The position numbers and the translations under genes were made by a program. The notes beneath the pieces were generated by a model. That model did not search any database, had not been told where the DNA came from, and worked only from the letters and a program-made list of their open reading frames with translations. Shown here piece by piece: positions 15,559 through 22,839 of a stretch of DNA of 31,009 nucleotides. Each line of letters opens with the position of its first letter. Position 1 is the first letter of the stretch. Source of the stretch: a virus; IMG/VR virus record IMGVR_UViG_3300046170_000010, positions 1 to 31,009 of that record, one strand, 5' to 3'.

Positions 15559-16727
15559 TGTTTACAAAAACAGAAGCAGTAATAAAACTTAGAGAATTAG
15601 GTAGTAGAATAAGAATAGTAAGAGGCGGTTCTTCTGCAGGTAAAACTGTAGCTATTCTAATGATACTTATTGACTATGCTATTAAAAACAATAACAAAGA
15701 AATTAGTGTAGTAGCAGAATCTGTCCCACACTTACGTAGAGGAGCTTTAAAGGACTTTCTTAATATACTTAAACAAACTAATAGGTATGATGAGAGAAAG
15801 TTCAACAAATCAACTCTAAAGTATCAATTCAGCACAGGTTCTTATATAGAGTTCTTCTCCACAGATCAACCTGACAAATTAAGAGGAGCAAGAAGGACAG
15901 ACTTATTTATTAATGAGTGTAATAACATTCCTAGCTTTGAAGTGTATCAACAACTTGCAGTAAGAACATCAGGTACTGTGTGGTTAGATTACAACCCAAG
16001 TAACATCTTTTGGGTAGATAAAGAACTAATAGGACAAGAAGATACAGACTTTCTTACATTAACATATAAAGACAATGATAGCTTACCATCTTCAATAGTA
16101 AAAGAAATTGAGAAAGCTAAAGATAAAGCTAAGACATCTACTTATTGGGCTAATTGGTGGAAAGTATATGGACTAGGAGAGATAGGTAGTTTAGAGGGAG
16201 TATGTATTCCTGATTGGAAATATATTGATAGTATTCCTTATGAAGCTAGGTTATTATGTGGAGGATTGGATTTTGGATATAGTATAGACCCTAGTACGAT
16301 TATCTTATTATACAAATGGAACAATGCTTACATATTTGATGAGATACTATATCAAAAAGGAATGCTTAATAGAGACATAAGTAGATTTCTAAAAGACAAT
16401 AGTATAACTACTCATCTATGGGCAGACTCAGCAGAACCAAAGAGTATTAGTGAGATCAGAGCTTATGGACATAAAATTTCAGGAGTAACTAAAGGCAGAG
16501 ATTCAGTAGTCTATGGTATCAACCTAATAAATCAAAATGAAATCTATGTAACCTCCAGCTCTAAGAATCTAATCAAAGAACTACAAGGATATATATGGGC
16601 TAAAGATAAAGAAGGTAATAACATACAGAAACCTACAGGAACTCATCCTGACTGTATAGATGCAGCTCGATATTGTTTAATGATGCAGTTAGAGAATCCT
16701 AACAGAGGTAGATATACTATTCAGTAA
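15558..16727 (+). CDS. terL: Terminase large subunit, PBSX-like, 389 aa
   Basis: Packaging motor and nuclease. Walker A GGSSAGKT is at residues 23-30; a Walker B-like strand ends in LFINECNN near 117-124; SGTVWLDYNPSN is the coupling region. The C-terminal RNase H-like nuclease has the acidic triad context GLDFGYSIDPST (about 236-247), HLWADSAEP (about 287) and HPDCIDAARY (about 366). Length suits the PBSX/Terminase_3 group in flavobacterial phages. Ends at 16727 with no clear terminator; the next unit has its own promoter. Confidence 0.93.
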   Translation: MFTKTEAVIKLRELGSRIRIVRGGSSAGKTVAILMILIDYAIKNNNKEISVVAESVPHLRRGALKDFLNILKQTNRYDERKFNKSTLKYQFSTGSYIEFFSTDQPDKLRGARRTDLFINECNNIPSFEVYQQLAVRTSGTVWLDYNPSNIFWVDKELIGQEDTDFLTLTYKDNDSLPSSIVKEIEKAKDKAKTSTYWANWWKVYGLGEIGSLEGVCIPDWKYIDSIPYEARLLCGGLDFGYSIDPSTIILLYKWNNAYIFDEILYQKGMLNRDISRFLKDNSITTHLWADSAEPKSISEIRAYGHKISGVTKGRDSVVYGINLINQNEIYVTSSSKNLIKELQGYIWAKDKEGNNIQKPTGTHPDCIDAARYCLMMQLENPNRGRYTIQ

Positions 16728-16742
16728 AATATTTATTAAAAA

Positions 16743-16775
16743 TTGTTAATAATTAAAATAATAGTTATATATTAG
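16743..16775 (+). promoter_or_regulatory. Possible promoter (TTG-N22-TATATTAG)
   Basis: TTGTTAATAA at 16743-16752 and TATATTAG at 16768-16775. Both boxes match those of the 11169 promoter, but the spacer is 22 rather than 19. Followed by leader hairpin copy 2 and four small ORFs. Confidence 0.5.
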
Positions 16776-16780
16776 CTATG

Positions 16781-16800
16781 TAATTGCAACGAAGCAGTTA
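16781..16800 (+). promoter_or_regulatory. Leader hairpin or operator, copy 2 (TAATTGC-AACGAA-GCAGTTA)
   Basis: Seven-pair stem with one T-G pair and 6-nt loop AACGAA, placed like copy 1 just after a -7 box. The G-T pair where copy 1 has A-T keeps RNA pairing but breaks DNA symmetry, so an RNA hairpin is slightly favoured. Confidence 0.6.
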
Positions 16801-16818
16801 TATAAACAAACAGAACAA

Positions 16819-16983
16819 ATGGAAATAAATAAAATAACAATAGAAGATAAGTTCAAGCTTATAAACATAGAAGCAACATTAAAAATGTTGTTAGAACATT
16901 CAGATCTGCCTAAATATCAGAAAGACTGGGTTGCAAAATCCTATAAAAATATTTTAGACTTTAAATATCAAAATGATATATAA
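16819..16983 (+). CDS. Small helical hypothetical protein, 54 aa
   Basis: First ORF of the small cassette between the terminase and the tail genes, starting 18 bases after the leader hairpin. The product MEINKITIEDKFKLINIEAT... is helical, with no membrane segment or known domain. Stop overlaps the next start (TAATG). Confidence 0.65.
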   Translation: MEINKITIEDKFKLINIEATLKMLLEHSDLPKYQKDWVAKSYKNILDFKYQNDI

Positions 16984-17090
16984 TGAAAGAGATATATGTA
17001 AAAAAGATAACTGCAAGTGCTTTAGAAATGCCTGTAGAAAAAAGAAAACAATTAATAATAGAATTAACTAAATCATTACTAAAAAAATAA
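16983..17090 (+). CDS. Very small basic protein, 35 aa
   Basis: Overlaps the previous stop. The product MKEIYVKKITASALEMPVEK... ends SLLKK and is amphipathic. Placement inside a tight chain of overlapping starts is the main support; function unknown. Confidence 0.5.
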   Translation: MKEIYVKKITASALEMPVEKRKQLIIELTKSLLKK

Positions 17091-17092
17091 TT

Positions 17093-17197
17093 ATGTATAA
17101 GAAATTTCTAAAAGAAGACCCAAACAACTGGAAATGGCTAATAGCTATTCACGTTTTTTTATTTACAATATGTTTAATTTTAATGATAGATTTATAA
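17093..17197 (+). CDS. Very small single-pass membrane protein, 34 aa
   Basis: ATG two bases after the previous stop; stop overlaps the next ATG (TAATG at 17195-17199). A charged N-terminus (MYKKFLKEDPNNWK) is followed by one helix WLIAIHVFLFTICLILMIDL. Likely inner-membrane. Early expression from the cassette promoter would fit an envelope-modifying protein, but this is inference. Confidence 0.55.
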   Translation: MYKKFLKEDPNNWKWLIAIHVFLFTICLILMIDL

Positions 17198-17451
17198 TGA
17201 AAAGAATAACAAATATAATAGAAGTTGAATGTGAAAACTTTAGCTTAGATGTAAAATATTGGTATAAAAAACTTAATGAACAAGAAGATGAAGTGGACAT
17301 TAAAAGAGTTTATATGAATAGTTATACAACACAAGAAAATGAAGTTATTAGAATAAATAAAAGAATTATACCAAATAATCAAAAACTTCCATCATCTTGG
17401 GAAGAAATAATAGTACAAGAAATATCTAATGATATAGAAAATTTCATTTAA
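17197..17451 (+). CDS. Hypothetical protein, 84 aa
   Basis: ATG 17197 is chosen because it overlaps the upstream stop; the frame is open further upstream (from 17134), but that stretch overlaps the membrane protein. The product MKRITNIIEVECENFSLDVKYW... alternates strands and ends in an acidic helix (SSWEEIIVQEISNDIENF). No family recognised. Last gene of the cassette, followed by a terminator. Confidence 0.65.
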   Translation: MKRITNIIEVECENFSLDVKYWYKKLNEQEDEVDIKRVYMNSYTTQENEVIRINKRIIPNNQKLPSSWEEIIVQEISNDIENFI

Positions 17452-17478
17452 TAATTAAGTAAAGGTTGTTTTGTTTGG

Positions 17479-17512
17479 AAAGGGGGTAGCAGAAATGTTA
17501 CCCTTTTTTTTT
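17479..17512 (+). terminator. Rho-independent terminator closing the small-ORF cassette
   Basis: AAAGG-GGGTA, loop GCAGAAATGT, TACCC-TTTTT: a five-pair GGGTA/TACCC stem extended by G-T and A-T pairs, then a run of nine T. It isolates the cassette from the tail unit. Confidence 0.8.
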
Positions 17513-17523
17513 GTGTATATGTC

Positions 17524-17550
17524 AAAAATGGTTTTAAAATTTCGATATAT
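17524..17550 (+). promoter_or_regulatory. Late promoter-like element, copy 2
   Basis: AAAAAT at 17524-17529 and CGATATAT at 17543-17550. The ATG of the tail chaperone gene starts 6 bases after the box, directly after the cassette terminator. Confidence 0.65.
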
Positions 17551-17556
17551 ATATAT

Positions 17557-18207
17557 ATGAAAGTAGAAATAAATGTGCCTAATGATTTAAAAGAAATCAA
17601 GCTGCACCAATATCAGAAGTTCCTAAAGCTCCAAGAAAAGAGTGTAGATGAAAAGTTCTTAGCTTCTAAGATGATAGAAGTCTTCTGTGGTTTAAAGCTA
17701 ACAGATGCTCTTAAAATGAAAGTAGCAGATGTCTATGCTATTACAGGAATACTTGGAGATATGTTCAATCAGAAACCTAAGCTAGTAAAGAAGTTTAAAA
17801 TGAATGGGGTAGAATATGGATTCATACCAGACTTAGATCAGATGAGCTTAGGAGAATACATTGACCTGGACACTTACTTAGGAGATTGGGAAAATATACA
17901 TAGAGCTATGAATGTTCTATATAGACCTATCAAACATAAGTATTCGGAAAAATACAATATAGAGGAGTATAATATAGATCATCCTGAGAAGATGCAAAAT
18001 ATGCCAATGGATGCAGTATTAAGTTCTGTGCTTTTTTTTTATCATTTAGGAATCGACTTGTCGAAAGCTATGATGAATTATTTGGAGGACAAACAGGAAA
18101 CGAATTTAGTGCAATATCTCAATTCGGAACTAAATGGGGATGGTATCAATCAATTTACGGACTCGCTCAAGGAGATATTAGACGATTTGAAAATATCACT
18201 AAGTTAA
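17557..18207 (+). CDS. Tail assembly chaperone, unshifted product (gpG-like), 216 aa
   Basis: Helical protein beginning MKVEINVPNDLKEIKLHQYQKFLKL, of the kind found in Bacteroidetes phages before the tail genes. It probably coats the tape measure during tail assembly, as lambda gpG does. After the slippery site at 18033-18039 the zero frame continues through YHLGIDLSKAMMNYLEDKQE to a stop at 18205-18207, ending QFTDSLKEILDDLKISLS. The same bases code the shifted product, so this 3' part is dual-coding. Confidence 0.75.
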   Translation: MKVEINVPNDLKEIKLHQYQKFLKLQEKSVDEKFLASKMIEVFCGLKLTDALKMKVADVYAITGILGDMFNQKPKLVKKFKMNGVEYGFIPDLDQMSLGEYIDLDTYLGDWENIHRAMNVLYRPIKHKYSEKYNIEEYNIDHPEKMQNMPMDAVLSSVLFFYHLGIDLSKAMMNYLEDKQETNLVQYLNSELNGDGINQFTDSLKEILDDLKISLS

Positions 18208-18293
18208 AGATGCACGAGTGCTTTATGATGTTATCATTTATGAAAGACAAAGCAGAAGCTGAAGCTAAACAATTAAAAAGTAAAATAAAATGA
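17557..18293 (+). CDS. Tail assembly chaperone, -1 frameshift product (gpGT-like), 245 aa
   Basis: Reading shifts -1 on T_TTT_TTT (18033-18039) and continues LSFRNRLVESYDELFGG ... FGTKWGWYQSIYGLAQGDI ... HECFMMLSFMKDKAEAEAK to a TGA at 18291-18293. That stop overlaps the next gene's ATG (ATGA at 18290-18293), as expected if the shifted frame is translated. The KWGWYQSIYxLAQGD block is characteristic of the downstream chaperone part in flavobacterial phages as I know them. The ratio of the two products would set tail assembly, as for lambda G/GT. Confidence 0.75.
18033..18039 (+). promoter_or_regulatory. Slippery heptamer T_TTT_TTT for programmed -1 frameshifting
   Basis: Zero-frame codons are CTT-TTT-TTT-TAT. 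The in-frame heptamer T TTT TTT allows both tRNAs to re-pair after a -1 slip; the next codon becomes TTA. The shifted frame stays open for 84 codons and ends coupled to the next gene. Confidence 0.7.
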
Positions 18294-18763
18294 GTCAACA
18301 AGGAATAAGAGGTTTTTATCAATTAACAGAAACAATTAAAACACAGTTGTTAGATGATGCAAACGTCAATATTGTAACTACAGGAGATATAACAGAAATA
18401 GATTTATCTAAGCAAACTATATTTCCTCTATGTCATATTATGGTTAATAGTGTAAGCACACAAGAACAGGTACTAGCATTTAATATAACTGTTATGGCTA
18501 TGGATATAGTAGATGTAGAGAAAGAAGCTACTACAGATTTATTTAGAGGTAATGATAACCAACACGATGTACTTAATACTCAATTAGCAGTTTTAAATAA
18601 ACTTGTTATGGTTCTTAGAAAAGGAGACTTATATACGACTAAATACCAATTAGAAGGAGACCCTACTTGTGAACCTTTCTTTGATAGATTTGAGAATCAG
18701 TTAGCAGGGTGGGCTTGTACTATGGATATTCTTATAGAAAACGATATTACTATATGCAGTTAA
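18290..18763 (+). CDS. Tail terminator or neck protein candidate, 157 aa
   Basis: Start is coupled to the frameshifted chaperone stop. The product has a mixed alpha/beta pattern with LCHIMVNSVSTQEQVLAFNITVMAMDIVD in the middle and NDNQHDVLNTQLAVLNKLVMVLRKGD after it, resembling the small tail-terminator/neck proteins that fold with a central sheet. It precedes an HK97-gp10-like gene, a usual partner. Assignment is by position and shape, not by a diagnostic motif. Confidence 0.6.
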   Translation: MSQQGIRGFYQLTETIKTQLLDDANVNIVTTGDITEIDLSKQTIFPLCHIMVNSVSTQEQVLAFNITVMAMDIVDVEKEATTDLFRGNDNQHDVLNTQLAVLNKLVMVLRKGDLYTTKYQLEGDPTCEPFFDRFENQLAGWACTMDILIENDITICS

Positions 18764-19272
18764 AAGAAACTAAAAACATATTGAATAAGTTTGCTAAGTA
18801 TGTGATACAACAATCTCGTAGTAATCTGACAAAGAATAAAAAGAACAGTTCTAAGTCTCTTTACAATAGTTTAGATTTTAAGTATAAGCCTGTAAGAGAT
18901 GGAATAGGTATTCAGTTTCTTATGGATGAATATGGTGTTTACCAAGACAAAGGGGTAAGAGGAGCTAATGCTTATTATGCAGATAGAGCAACTGCACAAA
19001 GTCCATTTAGTTTTAAAATGTCTTCTAAGATACCTCCAGTTAAAACTTTAGCTGATTGGGCAAAAAAAAGAAACATAAGATTAAGAGATGAAAAGGGTAG
19101 ATTCTCAAAAGGTAATTACAATACAATAGGTTTTCTTATAGCAAGAAGTATTAAAGACAAAGGTATAAGAGCAAGTCTATTTTTTACTAAACCATTTGAA
19201 AAGGCTTATAAAGATTTACCAAAAGATTTAGTTAAAGGATTTATAAACGATATAGAAATAACAATAGAATGA
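18754..19272 (+). CDS. HK97 gp10-like neck protein, 172 aa
   Basis: ATG 18754 (MQLKETKNILNKFAKYVIQ) is chosen over upstream starts because it overlaps the previous stop by only 10 bases and begins the expected helix. The RSNLTKNKKNSSKSLYNSL stretch followed by EYGVYQDKGVRG is characteristic of HK97 gp10-type head-tail joining proteins, as is the basic TLADWAKKRNIR region. Stop overlaps the next ATG (ATGA). Confidence 0.7.
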   Translation: MQLKETKNILNKFAKYVIQQSRSNLTKNKKNSSKSLYNSLDFKYKPVRDGIGIQFLMDEYGVYQDKGVRGANAYYADRATAQSPFSFKMSSKIPPVKTLADWAKKRNIRLRDEKGRFSKGNYNTIGFLIARSIKDKGIRASLFFTKPFEKAYKDLPKDLVKGFINDIEITIE

Positions 19273-20630
19273 GTACAATAATAAATGCAAGAAGTCCATA
19301 TTATATAAAAGTACAACCTGCTTCAGGAACTCTTAGTTCTGCATCAATGCAACTATTTATATATTCAGGAACTTTTACAACAGACAAACCTGGAAGTCCA
19401 CAATACACTATAAGCAAAGATATTATAGGTTCTAACAATTATGTTATATATGAGATCACAGAGCTTATTAGAGATTATCTAAACACAGAGTATGCTAGTT
19501 TTGCTACAGATGGAGTATGGGTAGAAGCAGACATCACATTAACTAAAACATCAGGAAGTGAAACACAGAACTTAGATTATCTTTCTTTTGATGGTTATGG
19601 ATATTTTGAAGACGGAGTAAATCCAAGAACTTTAATAGACCCAGTAAACACTTTAGTAGATTCAACAACTACAGGTACGACTACAGCTTATAAACTAATA
19701 GATAGTACACAAACATTCTTAACAAGCGTAGCAATAGGAGATACAGTTTACAATGATACAGATACAACAGAAACAACAATAACAGCTATAGATAGTGATA
19801 CACAACTTTCTATAAAGAATGATATAATGACTACAGGAGAAGATTATAGAATAGTAGGAACTCCTAACTATACTCCACAATATCTGCAATCAAATACTAA
19901 GATATATTTTAAGCAAGGTACTGATATAGTATTTCCTGTATTTGCAGAAGTAGAACCATTAATAGAATTTACAACAGGAGGAGGAGCTGATGTATTTTGG
20001 GAAGAAGTAGAGGATTTTTGGAATTTATATGATGTAAGTTGGGGAAGCACTTTAAATGATATACAAGTAAACGACTCAACAGACTCAACTAAAAAGATAG
20101 TCTATATTAGAGTAACTCCTACTGATACCTTAATAACAGGAGATACAATCACTATAACAAGCTCAGTAGGTACTTCACAAGTAACAACAATTACACTAGA
20201 AGCAGTATGTGAACCTAAGTATCAAGAATTACAAGTTATATTCTATAATAAGTTTGGAGCATTACAGATTATGCCTTTCTATAAAAAGTCAGTAGATAGT
20301 ATAAACACAAATTCAGATAGTTATAAGCGTAACCTAATGGAGTTTGCTACTGACCCTACATACAATACAGAGAAACATCAAATAAGACAGTTTCACGTTA
20401 CAGGTAAGGAATCTATAACAATGAATACAGGCTTTATACAAGAGAGTTTTAACGAGGTTATAAAACAAATGATGCTAAGTGAACAAGTGTGGGTAGATAA
20501 TGGCACAGAGGTTCTCCCAATCACTTTAAACACTAAGAGTTTACAATTTAAGAAATCAGTAAATGACAAGCTCATAAATTACACAGTAGATTTCGAGTAT
20601 GCGTTTAATAAAATAAATGACATTAGATAA
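19269..20630 (+). CDS. Tail or baseplate structural protein, 453 aa
   Basis: Beta-rich protein beginning MSTIINARSPYYIKVQPASG, an opening shared by distal-tail proteins of Bacteroidetes phages. A Thr/Asp-rich central part (about 145-195, DTVYNDTDTTETTITAID) looks like an inserted domain. The C-terminal end has RQFHVTGKESITMNTGFIQ and EVIKQMMLSEQVW, then a strand pair ending YAFNKINDIR, typical of a tail-ring component. Overlaps the next gene (TAATG). Confidence 0.6.
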   Translation: MSTIINARSPYYIKVQPASGTLSSASMQLFIYSGTFTTDKPGSPQYTISKDIIGSNNYVIYEITELIRDYLNTEYASFATDGVWVEADITLTKTSGSETQNLDYLSFDGYGYFEDGVNPRTLIDPVNTLVDSTTTGTTTAYKLIDSTQTFLTSVAIGDTVYNDTDTTETTITAIDSDTQLSIKNDIMTTGEDYRIVGTPNYTPQYLQSNTKIYFKQGTDIVFPVFAEVEPLIEFTTGGGADVFWEEVEDFWNLYDVSWGSTLNDIQVNDSTDSTKKIVYIRVTPTDTLITGDTITITSSVGTSQVTTITLEAVCEPKYQELQVIFYNKFGALQIMPFYKKSVDSINTNSDSYKRNLMEFATDPTYNTEKHQIRQFHVTGKESITMNTGFIQESFNEVIKQMMLSEQVWVDNGTEVLPITLNTKSLQFKKSVNDKLINYTVDFEYAFNKINDIR

Positions 20631-22696
20631 TGCAGAATATTCAATTATATATTGAGGGAAATAGAATGGATATGTTTAAAGATGAGTCAGTATCTCTAAC
20701 ACAAACTATTCAGAATGTAAAAGACATAGCTAAGGTATTTACAAACTTTACTAAGACCTTCTCATTACCTGCATCTAAAGGAAATAACAAAGTATTTGAA
20801 CACTATTATAATTATGATATAGTAAATGGCTTTGATGCAAGAGTAAAAAAGAACTCTACTATAGAACTTAACTATCTCCCTTTTGAAAAAGGTAAGATCA
20901 AGTTAGAGGGGGTAGATATGAAGAACAATAAACCTTATGCTTATAGAATAACATTCTTTGGAAACACTATAGACTTAAAAGACCTTTTAGGAGATGATGA
21001 ACTAGATGCATTAGATTGGTTAGAAAACTTTACTACTAACTATGATATGAATACTATTAAGACAGGTTTAAAATTAGGTCTTAACTTTACTGTAGATAGT
21101 GTTGCTTATAATAATGCATTAATAGTTCCTCTTATAACACATACAGAAAGATTATATTATGATAGTGTAAATGAAGTAGCAGGAGATGGTAACTTATTTG
21201 CACATACAGGAACAGGAGGACAACATCATCACGGTGTATATTGGGAACAATTAAAATATGCTATAAGAGTACACTTAATAGTAAAAGCTATAGAAGAAAA
21301 ATATGGTATTTCGTTTTCTACAGATTTCTTTAATACAAGTAATGCTCCATACTATAATTTATATATGTGGATGCATAGAAAAAAAGGATTTATAGATGAT
21401 CCTAATGCACCTGAACAATATACACAATTAGTTCAGTTTGGATTAGATAATACAATGACCAATGTAGAAGCTATTGCAGAAAGAATTATAGTATCAAATC
21501 AAACAGGAGCAAATAAAATAACTTCTACTTTAACTGTAAGACCAGATTCTCTTGAAGATACTTCTTATACTGTCACAGTATTAAAAGATGGTCAAGTATA
21601 TGATACAATAGTAGCTACAGCTCCTGGAGAAGCTAGTAAAGATATAGATTTAGTTGATGGTACATACACAGTAAGATTAGCAGTAACAGAACAATTTACT
21701 TTTGGCGAGACTGGTGTTGAAAATGCAGTTGATTGGCAAATGTCAGATTTGCAAGTTCCTGAATCACATACTTTTGATGTAACTCAATTTACAATTAATG
21801 CTACAAAAGAGTTTAGTGGAACAGCACAGATACCAAAACAAAAGGTTATAGATTTTCTTACAGGATTATTCAAGACTTATAATTTAACTGCATTTAAAGA
21901 AGATGATGGAACTATTAAAGTACAAACATTAGATAGTTTCTATACTGCAGGTACAAGTTATGATATAAGCGAATTTGTAGATATAGATTCTAGTCAGATA
22001 AATGTAGCTCTACCTTATAGAGAAATAGAGTTTAAATATAAAGGACTTGGAACTAAATTAGCATTACAACACGAACAGTTAGCAGGTCAAGGATGGGGAA
22101 CAACTAACTTTAGAGGAGGAGATGATGAAGTAGGAGAAATAGCAGGAGACATATATACAGTAGAATCTCCTTTTGAACATATGAAGTATGAAAGGTTATT
22201 AGATGCAGGTGCAAACTTTGCAGAAACAGATGTTCAAGTGGGATGGTGTGTAGATGATAATGATGATCCTTATTTAGGCGAACCTGTTTTATTTTATCCA
22301 ATACAAATAACTAATGGTACTGAGATTAGATTTCTTGAAGGATTAGCTTCTGGAGAAGAAGACATTGATGATTATTGGATTCCAAGCAATAGTGTATCTA
22401 CAAGCTCAAGTACAAGTACAGCTAATATAAACTTTAATCAAGAGCTTAATGAATATACTCCTGATGAGAGTTTTACAGGAACACTATTTCAAAATTACTA
22501 TATAAACTATATAACAGATGTATTTAAAACTAAAAGAAGATTATCAAAGTATAAAGCATTCCTTCCATTAAAGATACTAAGGAATTACACATTAGCAGAT
22601 AGGTTTGTAGTAAACAACAGAAGCTATAAGATTAATAGCATAAACACTAATCTAGGAACAGGAGAAAGTGAAATAGAATTATTAAACGAGGTATGA
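20630..22696 (+). CDS. Large tail/baseplate protein, hub candidate, 688 aa
   Basis: N-terminal domain with ESVSLTQTIQNVKDIAKVFT and TFSLPASKGNNKVFEHYY, resembling the distal tail or hub proteins encoded near the tape measure in flavobacterial phages. The centre has an Ig-like segment (about 300-375, TLTVRPDSLEDTSYTVTV). The C-terminal half has VALPYREIEFKYKG and ends with YKAFLPLKILRNYTLADRF ... SEIELLNEV, a recurrent tail-protein ending. Likely virion component at the tail tip; exact role inferred. Confidence 0.6.
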   Translation: MQNIQLYIEGNRMDMFKDESVSLTQTIQNVKDIAKVFTNFTKTFSLPASKGNNKVFEHYYNYDIVNGFDARVKKNSTIELNYLPFEKGKIKLEGVDMKNNKPYAYRITFFGNTIDLKDLLGDDELDALDWLENFTTNYDMNTIKTGLKLGLNFTVDSVAYNNALIVPLITHTERLYYDSVNEVAGDGNLFAHTGTGGQHHHGVYWEQLKYAIRVHLIVKAIEEKYGISFSTDFFNTSNAPYYNLYMWMHRKKGFIDDPNAPEQYTQLVQFGLDNTMTNVEAIAERIIVSNQTGANKITSTLTVRPDSLEDTSYTVTVLKDGQVYDTIVATAPGEASKDIDLVDGTYTVRLAVTEQFTFGETGVENAVDWQMSDLQVPESHTFDVTQFTINATKEFSGTAQIPKQKVIDFLTGLFKTYNLTAFKEDDGTIKVQTLDSFYTAGTSYDISEFVDIDSSQINVALPYREIEFKYKGLGTKLALQHEQLAGQGWGTTNFRGGDDEVGEIAGDIYTVESPFEHMKYERLLDAGANFAETDVQVGWCVDDNDDPYLGEPVLFYPIQITNGTEIRFLEGLASGEEDIDDYWIPSNSVSTSSSTSTANINFNQELNEYTPDESFTGTLFQNYYINYITDVFKTKRRLSKYKAFLPLKILRNYTLADRFVVNNRSYKINSINTNLGTGESEIELLNEV

Positions 22697-22839
22697 TACA
22701 AAACATTTTAGAATTACTCCAAATAGTAAAAGGAGATACAGAAAATATAAAAATAGCTCAAGGTAAGTATAAACTTCCTGAAACATTTAGTGAAACATTT
22801 AAACAAATAAAAACAGAAATAAAATGGCTCAAAAAGTAA
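22693..22839 (+). CDS. Small helical protein between hub and tape measure, 48 aa
   Basis: ATGA overlap with the preceding stop; its stop (22837-22839) lies inside the tape measure start region, overlapping by 16 bases. The product MIQNILELLQIVKGDTENIK... ends TEIKWLKK. No family recognised; the tight overlaps on both sides support translation. Confidence 0.55.
   Translation: MIQNILELLQIVKGDTENIKIAQGKYKLPETFSETFKQIKTEIKWLKK

Noticed and set aside
18746-18753. CGATATTA near the gp10-like start as a sixth late element
   Set aside because: It lies inside the preceding gene, mismatches the box at its end, and no AAAAT at the fixed distance supports it.
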